Of a stretch of DNA of 64,000 nucleotides, positions 1-7,552 are shown one piece after another (positions within the stretch are counted from its first letter, which is position 1; each line of letters begins with the position of its first letter). The notes under the pieces are model-generated. The model made no database searches. It worked only from the letters and a program-made list of their open reading frames with translations, and was not told the DNA's origin. The stretch is from Cellulomonas sp. Y8. Its GTDB lineage: Bacteria; Actinomycetota; Actinomycetes; Actinomycetales; Cellulomonadaceae. The DNA lies in the NCBI RefSeq assembly GCF_008033115.1, contig NZ_CP041203.1, positions 1,612,001 to 1,676,000 of the forward strand, written 5' to 3'. A program made the position numbers and the translations under genes.

Positions 1-628
1 CCGTGAACCGCTCCGCGACGCCCGCCGCCACGCCGGCCTCGACGGCGATCCGGGCGATCTCCTCGTCGGGCAGGCCCGCGGGCTGGTCCGTCGGCGGCTG
101 GGCGGCCATCAGCGCGTGCAGCACCTGGACGTAGTGCTCGGGGGACTCGTCGGCGACGACGGCGAGCGCGTTGACGACGCGGGTCGAGTACGTGCCGCCG
201 AACCGGGCGTCGAGGAACGCGAGCGGCCGGTGCACGACGGTGACCCCGCCCTGGTCGACCAGGTCCATCAGCGCGTCCGAGTACTGCTCGTCGAACCGCT
301 GGCACCAGGGGCACCACGGGTCGGCGTACACGTCGACGACGACGTCGCCGGGGCCCGCCACCCCGACGCCGGCCCGGCCGATCGGGATGCCGCCGGTCGC
401 GTCGGCCGCGGCGGGCGCGGTGACGTCCGCGAGCGCCGGGGCCACCACGCCCTCGGCTCCGCCGCCGTACCCGACCTGGTCGCCGTCGTCACCGGGTGCG
501 TCCGCGCCACCGCACCCGGCGAGCGGCAGCGCGACGAGGCAGGCGACGAGCGCCGCGCGCAGCGCCCGGGCGAGGCCGGACGGGGTGCGGCCCGAGCGGG
601 CGCGTGTCGTCGTCGGACGAGTCGTCAT
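1..628 (-). CDS. DsbA-family thiol-disulfide oxidoreductase lipoprotein (partial)
   Basis: The C-terminus lies beyond the left edge. The protein starts with an arginine-rich n-region, a hydrophobic stretch and a lipobox LAGC, so it should be a lipoprotein held outside the cytoplasmic membrane. A thioredoxin-fold region follows with a CPWC motif preceded by DVYADPW, typical of DsbA/BdbD-like enzymes that act on extracytoplasmic cysteines. The ATG at 628 is preceded by AAGGAG with suitable spacing. Family assignment is from the CPWC motif and its context; the substrate cannot be told. It stands alone, convergent to nothing visible here, with about 150 bases separating it from the next minus-strand gene. 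Confidence 0.87.
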   Translation of the reverse strand, partial: MTTRPTTTRARSGRTPSGLARALRAALVACLVALPLAGCGGADAPGDDGDQVGYGGGAEGVVAPALADVTAPAAADATGGIPIGRAGVGVAGPGDVVVDVYADPWCPWCQRFDEQYSDALMDLVDQGGVTVVHRPLAFLDARFGGTYSTRVVNALAVVADESPEHYVQVLHALMAAQPPTDQPAGLPDEEIARIAVEAGVAAGVAERFT

Positions 629-782
629 CTGGCTGACTCCTTCGGGTGTGCCCCCCTCGAAGTGTCCGCACCAGGGTCGCACGGGTCCGCCGCGCTCCCC
701 CGTCCCCTAGGTCCCGGTCCCGTGCGGGGCCGGCGGCCCTGCCCGGGATCTCCGCGGTTCCCGTGCAACCCGTCCGCGCGCG

Positions 783-1742
783 TCACGCCCTCGGGAGCAC
801 GACCGCCTTGCCCAGCGCGCGCCCGGCCCCGACGTCCGCGAGCGCCGCCGGCGCCTCGTCGAGCCGGTACTCGCGGTGCACGTGCAGCCGGACCGACCCC
901 GCCAGGCAGTGGTCCGCCATCGGCGTGAACGCCGCCGGCCCCTCCCGCACCGCCAGCACGCCGATCCGCCGCCCGGAGACCGCCCCGACCACGGCGCCCC
1001 CGACGAGCACGCGCAGCAGCGCCCGGGTGGTCCCGCCGACGCACCGGTACCGGCCGCCGGGTGCCAGGGCGCGCCGGTACGCCAGGACCGAGCGGTGGGC
1101 GACGAGGTCGAGCACCAGGTCGTACCCGGCGGCGGTGCGCGTGAAGTCGTCGACCCGGTGGTCGAGCACCTCGTCCGCCCCGAGCGAGGCGACGAACGCG
1201 GCCTTGCCCGCATTGTCGACGCCGGTGACGTGCGCGCCCGCGGCCTTCGCGAGCTGCACGGCCAGCGACCCGGCCCCACCGCCCGCGCCGTTCACCAGCA
1301 CCCGGGAGCCCGGCCCGACGCCCGCGACGCCCTGGAGCGCGATCGCCGCCGGCTGCGGGATCGCGGCCGCCTGCACGGCCGACAGCCCGGGCGGGCGCAG
1401 CGCCAGCGCCGACTCCCGCGCCAGCGTGCACTCCGCGAGGCCGCCCTTGAGCGCGAGGTTGTCCCCGTAGACGTCGTCGCCGACCCGGAACCGGGTCACC
1501 CCGGGACCGACCGCGGCCACCCGGCCGGCGACGTCGGAGCCGAGCACCCGGCGCGCGGGCCTGCGCAGCCCGCCGATCCGGGCGTAGGCCGGGGAGCCGC
1601 GCAGGCACTCCCAGTCGGAGAGGTTGAGCCCGACGGCCTCGGTCTCCAGCAGGACCTGACCGGGACCGGGCTCCGGGACGGGCACGTCCGCGAGCCGCAG
1701 CACGTCGGGAGGGCCGTAACGGTCGTACACCAGGGCGCGCAC
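783..1742 (-). CDS. MDR-superfamily NAD(P)-dependent quinone reductase-like oxidoreductase
   Basis: A 319-residue protein of the medium-chain dehydrogenase/reductase superfamily. The N-terminal GroES-like part begins VRALVYDRYGPPDVL, and the Rossmann part has a nucleotide-binding motif VNGAGGGAGSLAVQLAK followed by GVDNAGK. The catalytic-zinc ligands of alcohol dehydrogenases are absent, so a zinc-free quinone reductase or enone reductase is more likely than an alcohol dehydrogenase. The GTG at 1742 starts the conserved N-terminus; the reading frame stays open further upstream but that part is not protein-like. Substrate unknown. The small membrane gene just upstream (start 1894) is on the same strand and may be cotranscribed. 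Confidence 0.88.
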   Translation of the reverse strand: MRALVYDRYGPPDVLRLADVPVPEPGPGQVLLETEAVGLNLSDWECLRGSPAYARIGGLRRPARRVLGSDVAGRVAAVGPGVTRFRVGDDVYGDNLALKGGLAECTLARESALALRPPGLSAVQAAAIPQPAAIALQGVAGVGPGSRVLVNGAGGGAGSLAVQLAKAAGAHVTGVDNAGKAAFVASLGADEVLDHRVDDFTRTAAGYDLVLDLVAHRSVLAYRRALAPGGRYRCVGGTTRALLRVLVGGAVVGAVSGRRIGVLAVREGPAAFTPMADHCLAGSVRLHVHREYRLDEAPAALADVGAGRALGKAVVLPRA

Positions 1743-1783
1743 GGCACGATCCTGGCGGCCGGGCGCCGCGCGACTCGAGACCC

Positions 1784-1894
1784 TCAGCGGCGACGCAGCG
1801 CGCGGCTCACGGCCACCGCGGCCACGACGACCAGGGCGACCACCACCAGGACCACCACCACCGTCAGGACGTGCCAGGGCTTGAGGGCGTCCAC
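1784..1894 (-). CDS. small single-pass membrane protein (36 aa)
   Basis: GTG start, then VDALKPWHVLTVVVV and a run of valine, leucine and alanine forming one membrane helix, ending with SRALRRR. GGAGG lies 4 bases before the GTG. The N-terminus resembles the first helix of TatA (KPWH followed by a hydrophobic segment) but there is no amphipathic helix or acidic tail, so it is not a usable TatA. It sits 41 bases upstream of the MDR oxidoreductase on the same strand. The ribosome binding site and the clear positive-inside topology are the reasons for calling it despite its size. Function unknown. Confidence 0.55.
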   Translation of the reverse strand: MDALKPWHVLTVVVVLVVVALVVVAAVAVSRALRRR

Positions 1895-2010
1895 GTGTCC
1901 TCCGGGGCGGGTCGTCGGGGGTCGCCCCGCGCGGGGGACCCGGCGTCGACGCTACCGACCGGGCCCGCGCCGCGTGGCCGGTTCCGGCACCGGATCCGGC
2001 GGGCGTCCCC

Positions 2011-2841
2011 TCACCCGGTCCGGCGCAGGTGGTAGTACGGCAGCCGCACGGTCGGCCGGAACCCCGCCGACAGCGCAACCCGCACCGGCGCGGCGTTGTC
2101 CTCCCGGCACGACCACACGGGCGTCAGCCGGGCACGCAGCACCGCGTCGACGAACGCGCCCGCCACGCTCGCGGCGAGGCCCCGCGCACGGAACGGGGGC
2201 GCGGTCTCGATGCCGATCTCGAGCTCGTGCCCGGTGCGGTACGAGGTGAACGCGATCGCGCCGACCGCGCCGTCGGCCGCCCGCTCCGCCACGACGCCGC
2301 CGCCGTGCGCGAGGAACGCCGCGGCGTCCGGCCAGAACCCGGCGGGCGCCACGGAGCCGGACCAGCCGAAGTCGGTGGCGGTGGCGGGCCGGGTGCGCCA
2401 GCCGGACGGCAGCGGGCGGGCGGCGCGAGGCGCGGCCGGGTCGTGCCGGAAGTTGAGCCGCACGTGCCGGGCCGCCGCGCCGGGGGCCGCCGCCCCGGGG
2501 GCGTCGAAGGGGACCGCCCGGAGCGCGGGGTCCCAGCCGAGACCGGTCCAGCGCGGCTCGACCTGCAGCCACTCCTCGGCCGGTCCGGCCCCGCCCCGCA
2601 ACCGCAGCAGCACCGCGTCGAACGCCTCGTCCACCGCCGGGCCCCAGACCAGCGACATGCCGTACCCGTGCACGGCGTGGAAGGCCCTCGGGGTGTCGGC
2701 GCGGTCGCACCACAGCCCACCCGGCGCGGTCCCGTCCAGCACCGCCCCGGCGAAGCGGGTGTTCACCGGCACCCGGGTCAGCTCTCGGCGCGCCCGACCC
2801 CGCAGGTCCTCCGTGCACGGATCCCGCAGATCGACCTCCAC
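2011..2841 (-). CDS. GNAT-family N-acetyltransferase
   Basis: A 276-residue protein whose C-terminal half is a GNAT fold: the acetyl-CoA loop PFRARGLAASV matches the R/Q-x-x-G-x-G/A motif, followed by a helix and a terminal strand with SAGFRPTVRLPYY. The N-terminal half (about residues 1-130) is a separate domain with WCDRADTPRAFH and GYGMSLVWGP, as in two-domain GNAT proteins of actinobacteria. GTG start, with GAGGG 5-8 bases upstream. The acceptor substrate cannot be inferred. Separated by 76 bases from the next minus-strand gene. Confidence 0.85.
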   Translation of the reverse strand: MEVDLRDPCTEDLRGRARRELTRVPVNTRFAGAVLDGTAPGGLWCDRADTPRAFHAVHGYGMSLVWGPAVDEAFDAVLLRLRGGAGPAEEWLQVEPRWTGLGWDPALRAVPFDAPGAAAPGAAARHVRLNFRHDPAAPRAARPLPSGWRTRPATATDFGWSGSVAPAGFWPDAAAFLAHGGGVVAERAADGAVGAIAFTSYRTGHELEIGIETAPPFRARGLAASVAGAFVDAVLRARLTPVWSCREDNAAPVRVALSAGFRPTVRLPYYHLRRTG

Positions 2842-2917
2842 ACGGCGACCCTCGCAGGGCGCGCCGGTCCGCCACCAGGGCCACTCGGCGGGAAGTGGAT
2901 CCCACCGACCGCCGGTG

Positions 2918-4087
2918 TCAGCCTCGGACCGTCCCCGACCGCGCGAACGGCCCGCCGGCCGCGAAGACCTGCGCCGCGAACCGCTCGCCGATCAGCCGGT
3001 GCGTCACGGGGTCCGGGTGCAGGCCGTCGGGCAGCGGGTGCTCCTCCGCGTCCGCGGCCCCGTAGAGCGACAGCCCGTCGAGCAGGTGCAGGTGCGGGTC
3101 GTCCGCGCGCCTGCCGGCGACGGCCGCGAGCGCGTCGCGCACCACCCGCAACGTCAGCCGTCCGGTCGTCAGGTCGTCACCGCCGGTCGCCACGAACCGC
3201 ACCCGGCCCGCCGCGAGCTCCGCGACGTCGAACGCCCCGGGGCCGGGCGTGTCCTCGTGGATCCCGCAGAAGATCGGCGTCACCAGCACGAGCGGCGTGT
3301 CCGGGTGGCCGTCGCGGATCGTGTCGAGGAACCCGTGCACCGCCGCCTCGAACGTCCGCCGCCGCATGCCGTCGAGGTTCACGACGTTGATGCCGAGCGC
3401 CACGCTGACCAGGTCGGCCGGGGCGTCCCGGATGACCCGTGCGGTCGCCGGGTCGGCGAGGGCGCTGCCGCCGAGGCCGAGGTTGCGCAGGTCGACCCCG
3501 CCGAGGCGCGCCGCCAGGGCGGGCCAGGTGCCGGACGGTGTCGCGGCGTTGGAGCCCTGGCTGATCGACGACCCGTGGTGCACCCAGACGGGGCGGTGGT
3601 CGGCGGCGAGCCGCACCGGGGCGTCGGCGCGCAGGGCGACGACCTCGACGGACTCGTTGTGCGGGAGCCAGACCTCGACGGCCTTCTCCCCCGCGGGCAG
3701 CCCGCCGAACGCGACGGTCTGGGGCGCACCGGCCAGCAGCGCGGACGCGCCGGTCGCGAGGTCGGTCTCGACGGCGTCGCCGCCGGTCAGCGGCTCGCTC
3801 GCGAGCACGGCCCCGTCGACGACCAGGTCGACCGCTCCGCGGGGCCGCTCCACCTGCCGGTAGGCGAGCCGGGTCGGGTGCAGCACGACCTCGACCGCGG
3901 TCGCGGTGGTCGTGAACGCCAGCCGGACGCCGGAGGGCTGCACCTCCATCGCGGCGAGCTGCGGGTCGCCGAGCTGCCGGTCCACCCACGCGGGCAGCCG
4001 GTGCGGCCGGAGCCCGCGCGCGGTGCGCTCGGTCCGGTCGGCGCCGCGGACGAGCGCGGCGAGGTCGGTGCGGGGGACGTCGATCAT
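2918..4087 (-). CDS. SGNH/GDSL-type hydrolase
   Basis: A 389-residue esterase-type protein. The N-terminal half is a beta-sandwich-like region; the SGNH part starts at about residue 180 with HHGSSISQGSNA (block I, nucleophile serine), then GLGGSALAD (block II), LGINVV (block III, with the usual GxND Asn) and DGLHPDP near the C-terminus (block V Asp and His). This arrangement is seen in carbohydrate-active SGNH esterases, so deacetylation of a polysaccharide is possible but unproven. No signal peptide is visible, so it appears cytoplasmic. The ATG at 4087 overlaps the stop of the TetR gene in an ATGA, so the two are translationally coupled. Confidence 0.87.
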   Translation of the reverse strand: MIDVPRTDLAALVRGADRTERTARGLRPHRLPAWVDRQLGDPQLAAMEVQPSGVRLAFTTTATAVEVVLHPTRLAYRQVERPRGAVDLVVDGAVLASEPLTGGDAVETDLATGASALLAGAPQTVAFGGLPAGEKAVEVWLPHNESVEVVALRADAPVRLAADHRPVWVHHGSSISQGSNAATPSGTWPALAARLGGVDLRNLGLGGSALADPATARVIRDAPADLVSVALGINVVNLDGMRRRTFEAAVHGFLDTIRDGHPDTPLVLVTPIFCGIHEDTPGPGAFDVAELAAGRVRFVATGGDDLTTGRLTLRVVRDALAAVAGRRADDPHLHLLDGLSLYGAADAEEHPLPDGLHPDPVTHRLIGERFAAQVFAAGGPFARSGTVRG

Positions 4088-4674
4088 GCGGGGGTGTCCT
4101 CGGGGTCGGGGGCGGGCCAGGCCCGCAGCAGGGCGTCGAGCGCGTCGACCGTCCGGCCCCACGAGTCCGCCGGGGCGGGCGCGCTGTGGTCGAAGCTGCC
4201 GATGCGCTCGAGCTGGACGAAGCCGTTGATGGTGCTGCCGAGCAGCCGGATCACGTGCACGCGCTGGTCGGCCGGGACGGCGTAGCCGCGGAGCAGGGCG
4301 TCGGTGAGCGCGACGACGTCCACGGCCGACGGCGCGGCGACGGCGGCCGGACCGGCGCGGCGCTGCATCGCCGCCCACCGGCCGGGGTGCTCGCGCGCGT
4401 AGTCGCGGAACGCGTCGGCGTACCCGCGCAGCGCGTCCCGGCCCGACCGGCCGGCGATCCCGGTGGCGATCCGGGCGGCGACCTCGCCCATCGCGAGCGC
4501 GGTGACGCCGTCCAGCAGGGCGGCGCGGTCCCGGACGTGCGCGTACAGGCTGGCGGTCTGCACCCCCAGCCGCCGGGCGACGGCGGACAGCGTGAGCGCG
4601 TCGAAGCCGGCCTCGTCGGCGAGCGCCGCGGCGTCGGCCACGACGAGGGCGGGGGTCAGTCCGGCGCGGGTCAC
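4084..4674 (-). CDS. TetR-family transcriptional regulator
   Basis: A 196-residue regulator with an N-terminal helix-turn-helix, TLSAVARRLGVQTASLYAHV, and a WHG-type C-terminal ligand domain (RDYAREHPGRW, LLGSTINGFVQLE). It is the first gene of a two-gene unit with the SGNH hydrolase, which starts inside its stop codon, so it probably controls that hydrolase and itself. GTG start at 4674. A strong inverted repeat starts only ten bases upstream of that start and extends toward the divergent HAD gene, where autoregulation and control of the HAD gene would both be possible. Confidence 0.92.
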   Translation of the reverse strand: MTRAGLTPALVVADAAALADEAGFDALTLSAVARRLGVQTASLYAHVRDRAALLDGVTALAMGEVAARIATGIAGRSGRDALRGYADAFRDYAREHPGRWAAMQRRAGPAAVAAPSAVDVVALTDALLRGYAVPADQRVHVIRLLGSTINGFVQLERIGSFDHSAPAPADSWGRTVDALDALLRAWPAPDPEDTPA

Positions 4675-4683
4675 GAGACCCAG

Positions 4684-4719
4684 CCTACACCCTGTAGGTT
4701 TTCACCTCATGGGTGTAGG
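4684..4719. promoter_or_regulatory. probable TetR operator between divergent genes
   Basis: The intergenic space between the TetR gene and the HAD gene contains CCTACACCCTGTAGG (4684-4698), a 6-bp perfect inverted repeat around CCC, and a second match GGGTGTAGG (4711-4719) that is the reverse complement of the first nine bases. The two half-site pairs give a nested dyad of 36 bp. Such a site directly in front of a tetR start is the usual place for an operator. It would cover the promoters of both directions. No experiment is implied; the call rests on symmetry and position. Confidence 0.6.
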
Positions 4720-4747
4720 GATGCGCGGGTGCGAGAGGATGGGCCCC

Positions 4748-5590
4748 GTGACTCCCGCGCCCTCAGCCCCCCGGTACGTGTTCCTCGACGTCGACGGGAC
4801 CTACGCGCACCACGGCGAGGTCCCCCCGGGGCACGAGCGCGTGGTCCGCGCGGCCCGGGCCAACGGGCACCGCGTGCTGCTGTGCACGGGGCGGCCGAAG
4901 TCGATGCTCCCGGACCGGATCCGCGCGGCGGGCTTCGACGGGATCGTGGCGTCCGCCGGCGGGTACGTCGAGGTCGACGGCGAGGTGCTGCGCGACCAGC
5001 GGTTCCCCGCGGACCTCGCGGCGCACGCGATCGAGGTCCTCGACCGGCACTGCGCGGCCTACCTGCTGGAGGCCCCCGACGCGCTGTACGGCCGCCCCGG
5101 CGTCGACGAGCGGCTGGGCGAGCTGCTGGACGGCCACTTCGGCCGCGGCGGCGCCGACGGCGCGGCGAGCCCGCTGGAGATCCTGTCCGCGCTGCAGACG
5201 CCCGACGACCTGGCCGCCTGCTCGTTCGCGAAGATCACCTACTTCGGCGCGGCGATCCCGTGGCCGGAGCTCGGCGCGGAGCTCGGGGACCGGCTCGGGA
5301 TCCTGCCCAGCTCGATCGCCGCGATGGGGGAGTCCGCCGGCGAGATCTACCTGCGCGGCGTGCACAAGGCGCTCGGCATCGAGGCCGTCACGGCGCACCT
5401 CGGCGTCCCGCGCGAGGACGTGGTCGCGTTCGGCGACGGGCTCAACGACCTGGAGATGCTGGAGCACGCCGGGACCGGCGTGGCCATCGAGGGCGCCGAC
5501 CCGCGGGTGCTCGCGGTCGCCGACCTGGTCGTGGCCGGCCCGCAGGTCGAGGGGCTGGTCGAGGGGTTCGCGCGCGTGGGCCTGGTCTGA
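4748..5590 (+). CDS. Cof-type HAD-family hydrolase
   Basis: A 280-residue haloacid-dehalogenase-superfamily phosphatase. Motif I is FLDVDGTY with the nucleophile and acid/base aspartates, LLCTGRP gives motif II, KALGIEAV carries the motif III lysine, and FGDGLNDLEML is motif IV. The size and the large central cap fit the Cof/YbiV type IIB subfamily, which dephosphorylates sugar phosphates or cofactors such as FMN or PLP. GAGAGG lies nine bases before the GTG at 4748, so this start is chosen over the ATG at 4739 that directly abuts the GAGAGG. Divergent from the TetR unit and probably sharing its operator. Confidence 0.87.
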   Translation: MTPAPSAPRYVFLDVDGTYAHHGEVPPGHERVVRAARANGHRVLLCTGRPKSMLPDRIRAAGFDGIVASAGGYVEVDGEVLRDQRFPADLAAHAIEVLDRHCAAYLLEAPDALYGRPGVDERLGELLDGHFGRGGADGAASPLEILSALQTPDDLAACSFAKITYFGAAIPWPELGAELGDRLGILPSSIAAMGESAGEIYLRGVHKALGIEAVTAHLGVPREDVVAFGDGLNDLEMLEHAGTGVAIEGADPRVLAVADLVVAGPQVEGLVEGFARVGLV

Positions 5591-5627
5591 CCCGCCGGAA
5601 TCCGCCCACCGAGGCGGGTCGCTGGCC

Positions 5628-5633
5628 TAGCGT
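5628..5633 (+). promoter_or_regulatory. -10 element for a leaderless transcript
   Basis: TAGCGT ends seven bases before the ATG at 5641. This spacing puts the transcription start on or next to the start codon, as in leaderless actinobacterial mRNAs. The identical CCTAGCGTGGC string precedes the FtsW-like gene at 26460. No clear -35 is seen. Confidence 0.45.
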
Positions 5634-5640
5634 GGCGGTG

Positions 5641-6090
5641 ATGAGCCCGCCCAGCGCCCCACCGCCCCCGGCCCCGCCCGAGCCGCGCCCCGTGCCGCCG
5701 TCCTCGGCCGCGCACCTCGTGGTGCGGCTCGCCCTGCTCGTCGCGGTGCTGGCCTCGGTCGCGTACGCGCTGCTGCGGCCCACGGGCGCCGACCGCTCGG
5801 GCCTCGGCTCGTACGACGCCCCGGACGTCCTGATCGCGCTCGCGGTGCTCGTCGCACTCACCGCCACGATCATCGCGGGCCCGGAGCCCCGGCTGGCGAC
5901 CCGGTGGGCGTGGTTCTGGCTCGTCGCCTACGTCTGGCCGGCGGCGGTCGTCTACCTGCTGCTGGAGCCGACGGCGGCGTGGCGGCGCGAGCCGGCGCGG
6001 GCGCCCGGGCGCCGGCTGACGGGCGGCTGGGGCTTCCTGATCGGGCTGCTGCTGGGCACGCCGCTCACCGCGCTGCTCGCCTGGCGCTGA
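5641..6090 (+). CDS. small membrane protein, paralogue of the next gene
   Basis: A 149-residue protein with a proline-rich cytoplasmic N-terminus and about four membrane segments. The second half has AGPEPRLATRWAWFWL, a LLLEPT segment and RRLTGGWGFLIGLLLG, all repeated nearly unchanged in the gene that follows 7 bases later. The two are tandem duplicates that differ by a soluble insert. No known domain is recognised. Translation probably starts at the ATG directly at the 5' end of a leaderless transcript. Function unknown. Confidence 0.75.
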   Translation: MSPPSAPPPPAPPEPRPVPPSSAAHLVVRLALLVAVLASVAYALLRPTGADRSGLGSYDAPDVLIALAVLVALTATIIAGPEPRLATRWAWFWLVAYVWPAAVVYLLLEPTAAWRREPARAPGRRLTGGWGFLIGLLLGTPLTALLAWR

Positions 6091-6097
6091 GGCCGCG

Positions 6098-6769
6098 GTG
6101 AGCGGCGACCTCGCTGCCGCGGTCGTGCCGGTGCGCCCGGTGCGGCCGTCGTCGCGCGTGCACCTGGCGGTGCGGCTCGTCCTGCTGGCGGTGCTCGTCG
6201 CCGGCGCCGTCCAGGCGGCGCTCCGGCCGGTCGACCGCACCGCGGACGAGCTGGCGGCGGCCCTCGCCGCGGGCGAGGTCGCCACGATGACCATCGAGCG
6301 GCCGACCGTCCCGGCGATCGGCGGGGTCGGGGTGGCGTGGACCGGCGACGGGCGACCCGGCCGCGCGACCTACCGGTTCGACTCGATCTCGGACCAGCGG
6401 GTCGACGAGGGGCGTCGGCTGCTCGCCGCGGCCGCGGCCTCGCCGCGGGAGGTCGAGGTGCGGGAGGTCGAGGAGCTCCCGAGCCGGTCGAGCCCCGCGT
6501 GGCAGCTGTACCTGGCGCTCGGTGCCCTCGTCGCCCTGCCGCTCACCCTGGTCGCCGGGCCCGAGCCGCGGCTCGCGACGCGCTGGGCCTGGTTCTGGCT
6601 GGCCGTGCACGCGTGGCCGGTCGCGATCGCCTACCTGGCGCTGGAGCCGACGCCGGTCTGGGACCGCCGCGGGAGCACCGCACCGGAGCGCCGGCTCACC
6701 GGCGGGTGGGCCTTCCTGCTCGGGCTCCTGCTCGGCCCGGCGCTGCTGCGCGCCCTCGCGGGCACCTGA
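6098..6769 (+). CDS. membrane protein, expanded paralogue of the preceding gene
   Basis: A 223-residue protein (GTG start) that shares the four-helix C-terminal pattern of its neighbour (AGPEPRLATRWAWFWL, RRLTGGWAFLLGLLLG). It carries an extra soluble segment of about 90 residues (around 45-130) after the first helix, with DRTADELAAALAAGEVATMTI and a beta-rich region, which should face outside. The 7-base gap to the upstream gene implies one operon. The pair probably arose by duplication followed by insertion or loss of this domain. Function unknown. Confidence 0.78.
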   Translation: MSGDLAAAVVPVRPVRPSSRVHLAVRLVLLAVLVAGAVQAALRPVDRTADELAAALAAGEVATMTIERPTVPAIGGVGVAWTGDGRPGRATYRFDSISDQRVDEGRRLLAAAAASPREVEVREVEELPSRSSPAWQLYLALGALVALPLTLVAGPEPRLATRWAWFWLAVHAWPVAIAYLALEPTPVWDRRGSTAPERRLTGGWAFLLGLLLGPALLRALAGT

Positions 6770-6787
6770 CGGGGCCCGCGCCCGGCG

Positions 6788-7057
6788 TCACCAGCCGGCG
6801 ACCTGCCGCAGCCCCTCGGCCGGCGTGAGCTGCACGAGCGAGAAGCCGCCCGCATCCTCGACCTCCAGGCTCACCGCGACGGCCCGCCCGCGCTGGTGCC
6901 GGCCGACCCACTCGAGCACCTCGAGCACGTCGCCGCCGTCGACGAGCCGCCAGCGCTCGGCGGGCGCGCCCGCCGAGGCCAGGAAGTCGACGACGTACAC
7001 CGGGTGCTCCACCTGGACCCACGAGTACCGCGTGCCCACGTCCCGAACCACCTGCAT
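6788..7057 (-). CDS. hypothetical protein (89 aa)
   Basis: Begins MQVVRDVGTRYSWVQVEHP and ends LQVAGW. It is a compact alpha/beta sequence with no membrane segment; VYVVDFLASAGAP and VLEWVGRHQRGRAVAVSLEV look like a small globular domain. GAGAGG lies eight bases before the ATG at 7057. Convergent with the membrane-protein pair, with only 18 bases between stops. Not recognised as a named family. Confidence 0.6.
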   Translation of the reverse strand: MQVVRDVGTRYSWVQVEHPVYVVDFLASAGAPAERWRLVDGGDVLEVLEWVGRHQRGRAVAVSLEVEDAGGFSLVQLTPAEGLRQVAGW

Positions 7058-7201
7058 CCGCCCGACCTCTCCCGCGCGCGACCGATGGCACCGAGTGTGG
7101 CGCCCGGAGATGAACGCCGGGCGTCCGGGAGATGGGGACTTGCTGTGCGCCGCTCCGCCCGGGGTGGCGCCCGCGGCCCCTTGCCGTGATGCATCGCGGC
7201 G

Positions 7202-7213
7202 CGATATATATCG
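7202..7213. promoter_or_regulatory. palindrome at the PadR promoter
   Basis: CGATATATATCG is a perfect 12-bp palindrome ending three bases before the padR-like ATG. It is the only AT-rich stretch nearby and could be both the -10 region and the binding site of the PadR protein encoded next to it, as autoregulation is common in this family. Confidence 0.45.
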
Positions 7214-7216
7214 GCC

Positions 7217-7552
7217 ATGGCGATGCGACTCACCGAGCAGGCCTACCTGGTGCTGCTCGCCCTCGCGGACGAGCCCCGGCACGGCTACGGCGTCGTCCAG
7301 GAGGTGCGCACGCTGTCCGGCGGCGCGGTCCGGCTGGGCGCGGGCACGCTGTACGGGATCCTGGACCGGCTCGTGGCCGCCGGCTACGCCGAGGGGTCGG
7401 GCGAGGTGGTCGTCGACGGGCGCCTGCGCCGGTACTACCGGCTCACGCCCGAGGGCCACGACGCGCTCACCGCCGAGACCGCCCGGCTGACGGCGCTCGC
7501 CCGGCGCGCCGACCGGCTGCTCGGCGGCGTCACCCGGCCCGGGATCGCCTGA
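7217..7552 (+). CDS. PadR-family transcriptional regulator
   Basis: A 111-residue winged-helix protein: LTEQAYLVLLALADEPRHGYG, LGAGTLYGILDRLVAAGY (recognition helix and wing) and a C-terminal dimerisation helix. These short PadR proteins repress a membrane protein or transporter encoded next to them. The stop codon shares a base with the ATG of the following gene (TGATG), so the two are coupled and the partner is probably its target. Confidence 0.92.
   Translation: MAMRLTEQAYLVLLALADEPRHGYGVVQEVRTLSGGAVRLGAGTLYGILDRLVAAGYAEGSGEVVVDGRLRRYYRLTPEGHDALTAETARLTALARRADRLLGGVTRPGIA

Noticed and set aside
1784..1894. TatA
   Set aside because: The KPWH start and helix resemble TatA, but the amphipathic helix and acidic tail are missing and no tatC is near.
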